64,000 bases of DNA, taken from NCBI GenBank assembly GCA_020636355.1, contig JACJYB010000001.1, positions 186,001 through 250,000 of the forward strand. Direction: 5' to 3'. Below the pieces are notes generated by a model. It searched no databases. It saw only the letters and a list, made by a program, of their open reading frames with translations, and was not told the DNA's origin. The DNA comes from Lewinellaceae bacterium (lineage in GTDB: Bacteria; Bacteroidota; Bacteroidia; Chitinophagales; Saprospiraceae). The position numbers and the translations under genes were made by a program. This document shows, piece after piece, positions 43,414 to 52,648 of this stretch (the first letter of the stretch is position 1; every line of letters starts with the position of its first letter).

Positions 43414-44982
43414 TTAATTGGTCTGTTCTTTCCAGCCATGCCACCCGGCTTTTAAATCCCTGGATAACCGGTATGCAAGTGCTGGTTGTTTGACTGCTAT
43501 GTTTACGTTTTCGTTCGGATCCTCAAGGCTATCGTACAATTCACAGGTGACCGAATCACCGCGCATGCCGGTCTCCGCATTCCATCGGTACCACTCGATG
43601 TAGTGGTGGTCTTTGGTTTTGATGGAATAACCCATGTAGCGCCCTCCGTCCGGTGATATGCGTGGCCGGCGGTGGAACTGGCTGAAAACGGCGTCCTTAC
43701 CGGGCTGATCGGGATTCTCCAATAAAGGAACGAAACTGGTTCCTTCCAGGTAGCCGGGTTTGGGTATGCCGGCCAGGTCGCAAAGCGATGGAAATAGGTC
43801 CACGAGCTCCGTGAGTGCATAGGTTTGCTTGCCCCGGTTAGGCTGATCCGGGCTCGCCAGGATGAGCGGAACCTGGAGATCCACGGCATAATTGGTCTGC
43901 TTGCACCAGGAATGATGCTCACCGAGTTTCCATCCGTGATCACCCCACACGATGATGATGGTATTGTCGTAGATGCCCAGGTCTTTTAACTTCTGGATCA
44001 GTTTACCTACCTGGGCATCCACATAGCTGACACTGGCATAGTACCCGTGCTTCAGGATGCGGGAAGTGTCTTCTGAAATATTGGATACCGAGGGATGTTT
44101 GAGGTAAGAGAAGCCGTCATATACCCGCAGCTCGTACATCGAATTCATCGACATCACCGGTGCATCCTCGGGGATGAATGGATTGGTTGCCAGGGGAATG
44201 GCATTGCGATCGTACAAATCCCAGTATTTTTTTGGCGCTGCAAAAGGGAGGTGCGGCCGGAAGAATCCCATACCCAGATAAAAAGGCTGGTCTTGTTGCG
44301 CCAGCCGGTCCAGGGTACGCATTGCCAATGCGGCCTGGGCACCATCGTAATAGAGGGTGTCTTCCACATCCTCGGCTTCCCAGGCAGGGCCGTTGTTGTA
44401 CCCATCTGCGTAATAATTCGATCTGACCTGGACGAGGGAATCCCGTTTGATTTTTTGTTTACGTTGTGTTTCTGCGTTTACATAAAACGTTTCCCCATCG
44501 CGTTTCAGCCACTCCGGCCGGGCAAATTGAGCGGGACGCAGATCCGGCTCATCCCAGGAAATAGAATCCGGCATGTAGTTGTGAAAGATCTTACCAATAT
44601 TTACCGTATGGTAACCGAATTGGTGGAAATATTGCGGCATGGTGACGATATCCGGGTGGATTTCCCGGAATTTATCCCCCAGATGCCACACCCGCGTCGA
44701 ATCGGGGCGTAGACCGGTCATCAGGCTGGCTCGTGAAGGGGCACAGACCGCTGCCTGACAATACGCCTGCCGAAAAACCATGCCATCGGCTGCCAGGGCA
44801 TCCAGATTGGGTGTATGAATTAATGGGTTGTCGTAAACGCCTATATCCGGTCTTAAGTCATCGATGGAAATGAAAAGTACATTCGGTTTCTTTTTGTCCG
44901 GTTTTTGACAACTACTGATGAGCAAATAGGACAAAGTCACTAAACAGAATAGTGGGAAGGCAAGAGTTGGTCGAAGATTCAT
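43414..44982 (-). CDS. Sulfatase (iduronate-2-sulfatase-like) lipoprotein
   Basis: 522 residues. Lipoprotein signal (LLISSCQKP, Cys25). The formylglycine motif is CAPSRASLMTG with Cys80. Metal ligands NVLFISIDDLRPDIG and IIVWGDHGWKLGEH, as in iduronate-2-sulfatases. It needs maturation by a sulfatase-modifying enzyme not in this window. Upstream gene of a two-gene unit with the esterase, which suggests polysaccharide degradation. Confidence 0.93.
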   Translation of the reverse strand: MNLRPTLAFPLFCLVTLSYLLISSCQKPDKKKPNVLFISIDDLRPDIGVYDNPLIHTPNLDALAADGMVFRQAYCQAAVCAPSRASLMTGLRPDSTRVWHLGDKFREIHPDIVTMPQYFHQFGYHTVNIGKIFHNYMPDSISWDEPDLRPAQFARPEWLKRDGETFYVNAETQRKQKIKRDSLVQVRSNYYADGYNNGPAWEAEDVEDTLYYDGAQAALAMRTLDRLAQQDQPFYLGMGFFRPHLPFAAPKKYWDLYDRNAIPLATNPFIPEDAPVMSMNSMYELRVYDGFSYLKHPSVSNISEDTSRILKHGYYASVSYVDAQVGKLIQKLKDLGIYDNTIIIVWGDHGWKLGEHHSWCKQTNYAVDLQVPLILASPDQPNRGKQTYALTELVDLFPSLCDLAGIPKPGYLEGTSFVPLLENPDQPGKDAVFSQFHRRPRISPDGGRYMGYSIKTKDHHYIEWYRWNAETGMRGDSVTCELYDSLEDPNENVNIAVKQPALAYRLSRDLKAGWHGWKEQTN

Positions 44983-45120
44983 GTATGAACGAATAACGGT
45001 TGATTGGCGCTAGTAAGATAACAGGAATTTTAAAAAGCCTGGCGGCCATATCATTCACTGGAATTAATGGAGCATATGGAATCTACAGATCCTCTTCGCC
45101 TAAATTGGAGTACCCCGTAT

Positions 45121-46572
45121 TTATGGATTTTGCAGGATGAGGAGTTTTTTAGTGGCCTGACCTTGGTGGCCGGCCATGGTTATCCAGTAAACCCCATTGG
45201 ATAATTCCGGCAATTGCAGCAGCATTTGATCACCTGGTACATGTTTGCGCAGGATCTCCTGACCCAACCCATTGTGCAAGATCAAAACACTTCCCACCGG
45301 CAATCCGGTCAGGGTGACAGTTCTTTGCGCCGGATTTGGGTAGATGGTCCCTTCCGCCCAGAATGTTTCCGCCCGGGATGTCGTCTCGCGGTATTGATTG
45401 AAGAAGTCTATGGTGAATTTAACTGCCGGCAACACGCAAGCACCGTGATCCCCTGCCGGATAAACATCGACCGCAGCCACATCGACCGCCCCATTGGACT
45501 GCATGACGGAGTCAGCCAGCAATGCATTGGTATAAACTACCTGATCGTCGTTCATGCAGTAAACCAATCGCGTAGGCACTTCAGGAGCCCAATCGTAGGT
45601 GTCGTTTTCCTGTAAGGCAAGTAGAAACCGGTTGTTGGGGTTGTGCAGATTATCAATGATGGAATCCTGAAACAGATCGGCTGCCACCGTAGAGCCGGTT
45701 TCTTTTAATAAGCTAGCGAGCAAATCCTGGTGCAGATTGGTCATGGTGATTTGTTCCTGGGCGAATGCTTCCGCAGCCGGAACGTATGGCGCCTTAAGTA
45801 CCTGAGGCAGGCTGTCGTAAAGATGGTATACCGAATTGTAGCTGAGCAGCGTATAAATGGCGTAGCCGGGATAATTGTACGGTTCGCGACTCATCACCCG
45901 GCGCAGCATCTCTCCGGACACCGAGTACGGCCCGGACATGGGAGCGGCGGCGACCACCTCATAGGATTCGGGCAATGGATCTTCCTGCAGGGCTCGGTGC
46001 AGAGCCATCGCTGCATGTCCGCCCTGCGAGTAGCCGGTAATGAAAACCTGCCGGTTGGCTACCACAGATTGTTGCTCCATGAATGGCAGGATGGACAAGA
46101 ATAAGTCGGTAGCGTATTTGGCTTCAGAACGGGCATGGAGATAGGGATGCAATCCTTTTGAATCGCCCAGTCCCTGATAGTCTGCGGCAACGGTAATATA
46201 ACCCAAGGAGGATGCAATGGTCGCCAACAGTGCTTCACTACTATTGCGGGAGGGCACATCCTGTCGGCTGGAAGCAGTGCCATGTTGATAAAACAGCACC
46301 GGCAGCGGGATGTCTCCGGCATCCGGAAAGGCCACAAATCCACTGGCTGTATCAGGCATGCCCTGCGTATTCGTGGTCGCATACCGTATCGCATACGAGG
46401 TAACCCCGAAGAGGGCTTTGGTGGTATCCCCGGTGAGCTGGATCAGAATGTTGATCTCTGCAGCGCTGGAATGCTGCAATTGTACGGCCTGGATCAGGTT
46501 TTGACCTTGAACATTTTTTGGACCGATGACGACCAAGATTGCAAAGGACAGGAAAGTAAAGACTCTGGACAT
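45121..46572 (-). CDS. Secreted lipase/alpha-beta hydrolase with T9SS sorting domain
   Basis: 483 residues. Signal peptide to about residue 23. Alpha/beta hydrolase with LFYQHGTASS, nucleophile ITGYSQGGHAAM, and GDHGACV near the catalytic histidine; the pattern resembles secretory lipases and cutinase-like peptidases. The last ~75 residues are a type A C-terminal sorting domain (IYPNPAQRTVTLTGLP... ending in QATKKLLIL), so it should leave the cell by the type IX secretion system. A single gene. Confidence 0.88.
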   Translation of the reverse strand: MSRVFTFLSFAILVVIGPKNVQGQNLIQAVQLQHSSAAEINILIQLTGDTTKALFGVTSYAIRYATTNTQGMPDTASGFVAFPDAGDIPLPVLFYQHGTASSRQDVPSRNSSEALLATIASSLGYITVAADYQGLGDSKGLHPYLHARSEAKYATDLFLSILPFMEQQSVVANRQVFITGYSQGGHAAMALHRALQEDPLPESYEVVAAAPMSGPYSVSGEMLRRVMSREPYNYPGYAIYTLLSYNSVYHLYDSLPQVLKAPYVPAAEAFAQEQITMTNLHQDLLASLLKETGSTVAADLFQDSIIDNLHNPNNRFLLALQENDTYDWAPEVPTRLVYCMNDDQVVYTNALLADSVMQSNGAVDVAAVDVYPAGDHGACVLPAVKFTIDFFNQYRETTSRAETFWAEGTIYPNPAQRTVTLTGLPVGSVLILHNGLGQEILRKHVPGDQMLLQLPELSNGVYWITMAGHQGQATKKLLILQNP

Positions 46573-46623
46573 ATTGTGCTCTTATTTAATGTGTTGAAGT
46601 TAATGGGTACCATTCAATCCATC

Positions 46624-46645
46624 CTAAAATAAAGGAATATTTTAG
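46624..46645 (-). terminator. AT-rich hairpin at the queE stop codon
   Basis: CTAAAATA-AAGGAA-TATTTTAG, perfect 8-bp stem, partly overlapping the queE stop. No U-tract, so a terminator role is only possible. Confidence 0.3.
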
Positions 46646-47271
46646 TCTATGCCTAAATACTTATGCGTCTGGATGCTTAACCGCCACTGAGGGTGATCAC
46701 TGCAATACCGAATGGCGGCTTGCGTGTTGGCATCGCGCCGGGCGCTGTCCATGGGCTGAAGATAGAAGGAATTGAAGTTAAGCTGGGCGTACCGCTCCGG
46801 CTCCGCGCCGGTTTGCGGATAGACCAGTTTGAGTTCGTTACCTTGCATGACGACCAGTTCACTCCCCGCTTTGGGGCTGACGCAGATCCAGTCTACGCCT
46901 GCGGGAATCGGGATGGTCCCATTGGTTTCAATTGCTACCTCAAATTGTTCAGCATGCAATGCATCGATCAATGCGGCATCCAATTGCAACAACGGTTCGC
47001 CACCCGTACAGACGACGTACCGGTTGGGTTGGCTGTCCGGCCAAAGTCCTGCAATGACTGCCGCTAGTTTTTGAGCATCATATTTACCGCCCAGCACACC
47101 ATCGGTGCCCCAAAAATCGGTATCGCAAAACCGGCAAATGGCTTTCTCCCGGTCTTCTTCGCGTCCGCTCCACAGGTTACATCCGGCAAAACGACAAAAA
47201 ACTGCCGGCCTGCCGGTTTGGGCTCCTTCCCCCTGGAGGGTATAATAAATCTCCTTAATCGAATAAGTCAT
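46642..47271 (-). CDS. queE: 7-carboxy-7-deazaguanine synthase QueE
   Basis: 209 residues from the ATG at 47271, the usual family length; the frame is open 50 codons more but that would overlap the next gene's end. MTYSIKEIYYTLQGEGAQTGRPAVF start, then the radical-SAM cluster motif CX14CX2C (GCNLWSGREEDREKAICRFCDTDF), and VCTGGEPLLQLD. Makes 7-carboxy-7-deazaguanine for queuosine. No queC/queD/queF alongside. Confidence 0.93.
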   Translation of the reverse strand: MTYSIKEIYYTLQGEGAQTGRPAVFCRFAGCNLWSGREEDREKAICRFCDTDFWGTDGVLGGKYDAQKLAAVIAGLWPDSQPNRYVVCTGGEPLLQLDAALIDALHAEQFEVAIETNGTIPIPAGVDWICVSPKAGSELVVMQGNELKLVYPQTGAEPERYAQLNFNSFYLQPMDSARRDANTQAAIRYCSDHPQWRLSIQTHKYLGID

Positions 47272-47386
47272 CTGAACGATTGCCAGGTCAAATTTACAAT
47301 TAGTCCCCGAGCATTTGTATGCCTCATGCCGGTTGATAGAGTGGAGGGGAGATGATTCCGGCGGAAACGCGAAATACGGGCGGACT

Positions 47387-48472
47387 CTATATGAGGTCTT
47401 TAAACGAACGGGCAAAGGCATAAAGGTCCGGACTTATCCGGTCAGAGAGCATGGCTACCTCCTGGTTCGCATACTCCATGATGGCTGCTGTCTGCATTCC
47501 AAGTCGTAGCCCAAAGATCAGATCGGAAATCGCATCACCGGCCATCCAGGACCGTGACCAGCTGAAATCCGGGAATGCGGTTTTCGCCTCCCAGGCCATC
47601 CCGGTATTGGGTTTGCGACAAGGAGGATTCTCAAAACTTAGTCCTGCACAATGATAGATTCCATCAACCCTTGCCTTGGAATTCCGCAGGGCATCCAGCA
47701 TTTGCATGTGGATTACATCCAGGTCGTCACTGGACATCAACCCTTTACCTATACCTTGCTGATTGGTTACAATGAAAACATAATCAAAACGTGTACTTAA
47801 ACGCCGAACGGCTTTCCAGGTGTTTGGTAACCATTCAAATTCCCCGGGATGCTTGACATAATCGGCCGGGAGCCTTTTATTTAATACACCATCCCGGTCG
47901 AGAAAGAGTGCACGCTTGCCAGGGATGGGGTTGAGGCTGCGTTGGGGGATCCCGGCAACATCCCATTCGGCCGGAAAGGTTGCCGAAAAGTCCTGGGATA
48001 TTTGATCGACCGTAATTTTCCGTATCCATTCTTTCGAAATCAAACCCAAACCGAGTGGACGCCAGACATTGAATGGCGACGTTCTCGTACCCAATCGATT
48101 AAACGGATTGAGGGCGATGCCCGGAGAGTCATTGCTTGCTTCTTCAATGGCTAAAGTCAGTATGGCATCCAATCCGGCGGTCAATTGGTAAAAGATGTAT
48201 GGATCCCAGTGATAGGTGACAGCATGCGGGCGGTACCACCAGAGCCGGTCGGTGTTGCATGAAATCATTTGCTGTTCAAGGGATTCCCCGGAGAGCAATT
48301 GCCAGTGGATAGATGGATACTGTAATTGCAGGGAACGCCAATATTTTTGAGCACCTGGTCCGGCCAGGAGACCGGTTTTTAACTGACTTACGATAGACGT
48401 CGGCAGCATGGTCCTGTCACCGGGCTCCAACCACAATATCAGATGATCCGGGAGAATTGACTTCAGATGCAT
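47387..48472 (-). CDS. HAD-family phosphatase (GmhB/HisB-N-like) with unrecognised N-terminal half
   Basis: 361 residues. The C-terminal ~165 residues are a HAD phosphatase of the D,D-heptose-bisphosphate/histidinol-phosphatase type: ALFLDRDGVLNKR (nucleophile Asp), FDYVFIVTNQQGIGKGLM, CRKPNTGMAWEA, MAGDAISDLIFGLRLG. The zinc-loop is depleted: only YHC...PPC remain of the usual CxH...CxC. The first ~190 residues (WLEPGDRTMLPTSI, HWDPYIFYQLTAGLDA, IALNPFNRLGTRTSPFNVWRPLG) have no match I can name. Substrate unknown. Confidence 0.8.
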   Translation of the reverse strand: MHLKSILPDHLILWLEPGDRTMLPTSIVSQLKTGLLAGPGAQKYWRSLQLQYPSIHWQLLSGESLEQQMISCNTDRLWWYRPHAVTYHWDPYIFYQLTAGLDAILTLAIEEASNDSPGIALNPFNRLGTRTSPFNVWRPLGLGLISKEWIRKITVDQISQDFSATFPAEWDVAGIPQRSLNPIPGKRALFLDRDGVLNKRLPADYVKHPGEFEWLPNTWKAVRRLSTRFDYVFIVTNQQGIGKGLMSSDDLDVIHMQMLDALRNSKARVDGIYHCAGLSFENPPCRKPNTGMAWEAKTAFPDFSWSRSWMAGDAISDLIFGLRLGMQTAAIMEYANQEVAMLSDRISPDLYAFARSFKDLI

Positions 48473-48510
48473 ACATTAAACTTGGCCGACCGCAAGTTAT
48501 CGATTTATCG

Positions 48511-49476
48511 TCAGGACTCCATTTCGTTCGATATCCTGAGTTTTTCGGCGACCAGATAAACATTGCGTTGGGGCGCATTGCGCGTGACCAGTTCTGCCAG
48601 AAATCCGGTTAAAAACAACTGGGAGCCAACGATCAATACCAGGATACCCAGGTAAAAGAGGGGCCGGTCGGCGATGTGTGTAGTGTCCCAGAAAATTTTA
48701 GAAATACTGAGATAAAGCAGGATGCAGAAGCCGATGATGAAAAACAAGAACCCGAGCATGCCAAATAAATGCATCGGGCGCTTTCCAAAACGGCTGACGA
48801 AAATGATGGAGATCAGATCCAAAGGACCATTGATGAATCGCGACAATCCGAACTTGCTGGTTCCGTATTTCCGGGCCTGATGTTGAACGACTTTCTCGCC
48901 AATTTTTTTGAATCCGGCCCATTTGGCCATCACCGGGATGTAACGGTGCATTTCGCCGTATACCTCTATACTTTTTACGACTTCATTGCGGTAGGCTTTT
49001 AGCCCGCAATTAAAATCGTGCAGTTTTAACCCGCTCATTCTGCGGACTACGGCATTATACAATTTGGTCGGTATGGTTTTGGACAGGGGATCATACCGCT
49101 TTTTTTTCCAGCCGGAGACGAGGTCCCATCCGTCCTGGGTAATCATCCGGTACAATTCGGGAATTTCATCGGGACTATCCTGCAGATCGGCATCCATCGT
49201 AATGACCACATCTCCTTTCGTTGCTTGAAAAGCCGTATTTAATGCAGCGGATTTTCCATAGTTCCGGCGGAAGCGGATGGCTTTCACAGCAGGGTTGTTC
49301 CGGGCGAGTCCCTGGATTACTTCCCAGGAGCCGTCGGTGCTTCCATCGTCAACGAAGATGATTTCATAGGTTAATTCGTGAGATTCGGCAACCTTGCGGA
49401 TCCAGGCCTCGAGTTCCGGTAAGGACTCGGCTTCATTCAGGAGAGGAATCACTAAGGAAATCGCTGGATGGTCCAT
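48511..49476 (-). CDS. DPM1-like family 2 glycosyltransferase
   Basis: 321 residues. GT-A core ISLVIPLLNEAESLPEL, IFVDDGSTDGSW, MDADLQDSPDEIPEL (DxD), and LHDFNCGLKAYRNEVVK. Two C-terminal membrane helices. This is the dolichol/undecaprenyl-phosphate sugar transferase type (ArnC/GtrB-like), which charges a polyprenyl carrier with a sugar. It lies 38 bases upstream of the HAD phosphatase gene on the same strand, so they may be in one transcript. Confidence 0.92.
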   Translation of the reverse strand: MDHPAISLVIPLLNEAESLPELEAWIRKVAESHELTYEIIFVDDGSTDGSWEVIQGLARNNPAVKAIRFRRNYGKSAALNTAFQATKGDVVITMDADLQDSPDEIPELYRMITQDGWDLVSGWKKKRYDPLSKTIPTKLYNAVVRRMSGLKLHDFNCGLKAYRNEVVKSIEVYGEMHRYIPVMAKWAGFKKIGEKVVQHQARKYGTSKFGLSRFINGPLDLISIIFVSRFGKRPMHLFGMLGFLFFIIGFCILLYLSISKIFWDTTHIADRPLFYLGILVLIVGSQLFLTGFLAELVTRNAPQRNVYLVAEKLRISNEMES

Positions 49477-49645
49477 GATTACATATTATCGGCAAATGTA
49501 ATGAAAAGTGACAAAAGTAAGCAGAGGCTTCAGAAGTAGCAGCAGTGGCGTTTTTGGATTGGCATGTTGCCGTTCTGTTGCATGGAAATTTGACGACTTG
49601 CTATCATTATCTTGTCCAAACGACACGCGATCGATCCCATTCATC

Positions 49646-49703
49646 TGAAATCTCAAATCTTGAATCAGAAATCTAAAATCAGAAATCTAAAATCTCAAAT
49701 CTA
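49646..49703 (-). repeat. ATTTGAGATTT repeat starting at a TAG stop codon
   Basis: On the minus strand, the TAG of the 92-residue gene (49703-49701) is followed by ATTTGAGATTT and variants (TTTAGATTTCTG, TTCAAGATTTG). Same family and same orientation relative to the gene as the one after dnaE at 20003-20056. Confidence 0.75.
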
Positions 49704-49979
49704 AAGAACCATCTTGTCCCGGTACACGAAATAATAAAAGATACCTGCTATTCCGTTGAGCACGATAAAAGCTGCGGTCCATACCATTTTATCCAGTCGG
49801 ACCAGATTGGATTTTGACCAAATCTCATAAACGGCCCATACCGTAAAAACCAATTGACTCAGGACCCCAATCGTCAACAGGGTAGGGCTCCCGGGAACAT
49901 CTTCCAGATAAAGGTAACCACCCACGATTAAACTCAATAAACTGACCAGAAAGATGGCCTTGGCAAGGTTAGTAGTCAT
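49701..49979 (-). CDS. Small integral membrane protein
   Basis: 92 residues, three hydrophobic helices (about 6-24, 33-52 and 65-86), ending FYYFVYRDKMVL. The last part resembles short PLDc_N-type membrane proteins with a W...N...Y-F pattern, but the match is too weak to name. Stands alone; its stop codon opens an ATTTGAGATTT repeat block. Confidence 0.7.
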   Translation of the reverse strand: MTTNLAKAIFLVSLLSLIVGGYLYLEDVPGSPTLLTIGVLSQLVFTVWAVYEIWSKSNLVRLDKMVWTAAFIVLNGIAGIFYYFVYRDKMVL

Positions 49980-50167
49980 ACCAGAGGTTAAATTTGTAAA
50001 GATATTTTTCCCTCATTCAATAAGAGAAAAGATGCGAGTTGGTTCACTTAAACCAGGGCATTTAAATCACAGACAGGGTGAATTCTCACCAATATCCGGT
50101 GAATGCTAAGTTCACTTGCTTAACTGAGGAATAGCTTCGATCTTGTATACTACTAGATACTTCTACC

Positions 50168-51901
50168 ATGAAATCAATCACATGTTTTGTTATCTGCCTG
50201 TTCTTAAGTCTTCCAACCTATGCAATTAGGATACCAGCGGGAATGCTGGGGTATTGGTACGAGCCCGGTAAGGATAGAGCCATATTAAAAATTGCCCCGG
50301 AATATCTTAAATACGATGATAACCAGGGAAAATTATACGATCTGTGGACGTATGTCTCTATACAACATCCAAAATCGGCTTATCTAATTCAACTTAAAGG
50401 CGGTCGCAAGCAATTGTCTGTAGAACTCACCCTGACAGATGATACGCTACACGTGTACACCGGTTCCAAAGAGAAATTGTTGGTTAGGGAAGGGAAGGAC
50501 AGTGGATATCTTCTGAGTAGATTGGATGATATGATGAAGGGAAATAATTCCTTTCATACTTTGAAGATAGCCCCGAGTCATTACCCTGGAACGGAGGATT
50601 TTACGTATATATTGAGGTGGTGGATTGGGGAATATCAATTTGCTTGGCACGGTCGTTTTTATTTGGGCAAGTCTTTTATGGACTACAAAAACATGTTGTG
50701 GTCTATTGAATCGATTCAAGGGGATTTCAATATGATTTTGCTCAAAATAAAAGGTATTCATGATGGATTAGTGAATTACCTGGTTTTGTCTAAAAATGGA
50801 AAGTTTCAAACACTTGAAAAATACGATCCTCTGGATGAGGGGCACCCGGTGACATCAGCTGGACTGCAGTCCCAAAACTGGCCAATTCTGTTGGCAGGAT
50901 CGGGTCTTCGCGGGAAGTACGTTGCCTTTAATCGATTTGGTCAAAATGATTTACGCCATCGGCCTTCCTTTATAAATATTGATTCGTCAACGATAAATTT
51001 ATCCTGGGAAGGACAATGGAACATTATATCCATTGCCAAACATGGTCCCGATTTGTACAATAATTATTTTGATCGTACGATCTACATTAGGAAATACGAT
51101 GAAATTCGTAGAATCAATGTGCGCAGAGGTATATGGGGGAGTTTTCTATTAATCGATTATACATCGTATTTCAATCACTATGTGATCGCAAGCTTTACGT
51201 CATTGCGTATTGTATTGGTTGGAATAGGACTTTTCCTGATGACTGGCCTTGTTCTCTATTTCGGAGTCAGGTCGATTATTCAAAGTCAGGCAAACCGTAA
51301 ATTAAAATGGCAATTGTTTAAGTCTCGTTTTGACCCGCATTTTATATTTAATGCCCTTGCTTCAATTCAAAGCCTGATCAATCAGGGAGAAAATGAAAAG
51401 GTAAACTTGTATTTAGCTGATTTTTCGCACCTATTGCGCAATTATGTTGATTTGGGTGATGCCGTTACAATTCCCATTGAGGAGGACATAAAATGGTTAG
51501 AGACCTATTGCAGGCTGGAATCCATACGTTTTGATTTTACCTATCAATTGCTGGTCGATGAATCTGTCAGGAACTCTAATGTTAAATTGCCACCAGGCCT
51601 GGTACAGCCTTTGGTTGAGAACAGCATTAAACATGGTTTGTCTAAAGTAGCCGACCCAGAGCTATTTGTAGAGTATGCGGCAGATCATAAGGATTTAGTG
51701 ATCAAAGTCCGGGATAATGGCCCCGGTAAAGAGTGGTCCCAAATCGGGCAAGGATTATACATCTTGAAAGACCGGCTAAAGATTCTCAGACGACAAAAAA
51801 GAAAGCGCATTAAATATTCCGAACATTTGGTGCAAAATATCATGCCGGGAGCGCAAGGGCTGTTAACCGAAATTCGGTTTAAAAACATTTTATCTGCATG
51901 A
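50168..51901 (+). CDS. LytS-type sensor histidine kinase
   Basis: 577 residues. Signal peptide (MKSITCFVICLFLSLPTYAI), an outside sensor region of about 330 residues with beta-rich repeats not recognised, a membrane helix (about 352-374), then a His_kinase domain with the phospho-histidine in FDPHFIFNALASIQSLI and an ATP-binding part (LPPGLVQPLVENSIKHGLSK; VRDNGPGK). The response regulator gene overlaps its stop by 4 bases (ATGA). Confidence 0.9.
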   Translation: MKSITCFVICLFLSLPTYAIRIPAGMLGYWYEPGKDRAILKIAPEYLKYDDNQGKLYDLWTYVSIQHPKSAYLIQLKGGRKQLSVELTLTDDTLHVYTGSKEKLLVREGKDSGYLLSRLDDMMKGNNSFHTLKIAPSHYPGTEDFTYILRWWIGEYQFAWHGRFYLGKSFMDYKNMLWSIESIQGDFNMILLKIKGIHDGLVNYLVLSKNGKFQTLEKYDPLDEGHPVTSAGLQSQNWPILLAGSGLRGKYVAFNRFGQNDLRHRPSFINIDSSTINLSWEGQWNIISIAKHGPDLYNNYFDRTIYIRKYDEIRRINVRRGIWGSFLLIDYTSYFNHYVIASFTSLRIVLVGIGLFLMTGLVLYFGVRSIIQSQANRKLKWQLFKSRFDPHFIFNALASIQSLINQGENEKVNLYLADFSHLLRNYVDLGDAVTIPIEEDIKWLETYCRLESIRFDFTYQLLVDESVRNSNVKLPPGLVQPLVENSIKHGLSKVADPELFVEYAADHKDLVIKVRDNGPGKEWSQIGQGLYILKDRLKILRRQKRKRIKYSEHLVQNIMPGAQGLLTEIRFKNILSA

Positions 51902-52644
51902 TTAAAATAGGAATCGTTGATGATGAGCGGCCTAACGTGATTAACCTGGAATTGTTGATCAAGAAATACATTCCTAATACCAATATTCGCTGGCTGGAGA
52001 CTGATTCTACCATGGTTTCGGGCCGTTTAACCAAAGATCCCATCGATCTCTTGTTTCTGGATATACAAATGCCAAAAATTAGTGGATTTGATCTATTACA
52101 ACAAATTGAACCTAGGAATTTTGAAGTGGTTTTCGTTACGGCTTACAGTGAATATGCACTTCGCGCAATAAAGCTTGCAGCCTTGGATTATTTGTTAAAA
52201 CCAATCGATTTGCGAGAATTGCGGCAGTCTTTTCATCGGTACTATTCCATTGGCAAACTGGAAAAAATGCAAAGAATAAACTATTTCCTTTATCAATGGC
52301 AAAACGCGGATCGGGATAGTAAGATTGCTCTGCCGGAAAAAGAAGGTACTATTTATCAGGAAATACAGGATATTATTTATTGTCAGGCTTTTAACAATTA
52401 CACCAAGTTTTATTTTGTTAATCGACAGCCTGTTTTAGTTGCAAATACCTTAAAAGAATATGAAAACTTGTTAGCTCAAAATGGATTTATTAGAATTCAT
52501 CAGTCTTATCTTGTAAATGTCCATCATGTAACCGAATTAAATAGCCACGATCCGTCACTGATTATTCACGGTCAGATTAAATTACCCATTGCCCTGGCCC
52601 GTAGAAAGGAAGTACGGATGCAGATGCAAAAGTTTGTGAAATAA
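51898..52644 (+). CDS. LytTR-family response regulator
   Basis: 248 residues. Receiver domain with acidic pocket VDDE and phospho-acceptor Asp55 in LLFLDIQMPKISG; Lys at LLKPID. C-terminal LytTR DNA-binding domain (about 145-245; IIYCQAFNNYTKFYF...GFIRIHQSYLVNVHHVTELN). Pairs with the LytS-type kinase upstream. Converges with the WD40 gene, leaving 4 bases between the stops. Confidence 0.93.
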   Translation: MIKIGIVDDERPNVINLELLIKKYIPNTNIRWLETDSTMVSGRLTKDPIDLLFLDIQMPKISGFDLLQQIEPRNFEVVFVTAYSEYALRAIKLAALDYLLKPIDLRELRQSFHRYYSIGKLEKMQRINYFLYQWQNADRDSKIALPEKEGTIYQEIQDIIYCQAFNNYTKFYFVNRQPVLVANTLKEYENLLAQNGFIRIHQSYLVNVHHVTELNSHDPSLIIHGQIKLPIALARRKEVRMQMQKFVK

Positions 52645-52648
52645 GAGG

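Noticed and set aside
44095..44712. Long plus-strand frame opposite the sulfatase gene
   Set aside because: Antisense shadow of a well-supported sulfatase with signal, FGly motif and metal ligands.
46624..46645. AT-rich hairpin as a confident queE terminator
   Set aside because: No U-tract and it overlaps the stop codon; kept at low confidence.
47272..47421. 50-residue N-terminal extension of QueE
   Set aside because: QueE proteins begin at MTYSIKEIYYTLQGEG, and the extension overlaps the upstream gene's end.
50042..50117. GTTCACTT direct repeats (50042 and 50110) as a LytTR binding site
   Set aside because: Eight bases only, 68 bases apart, without the spacing expected for LytTR sites.
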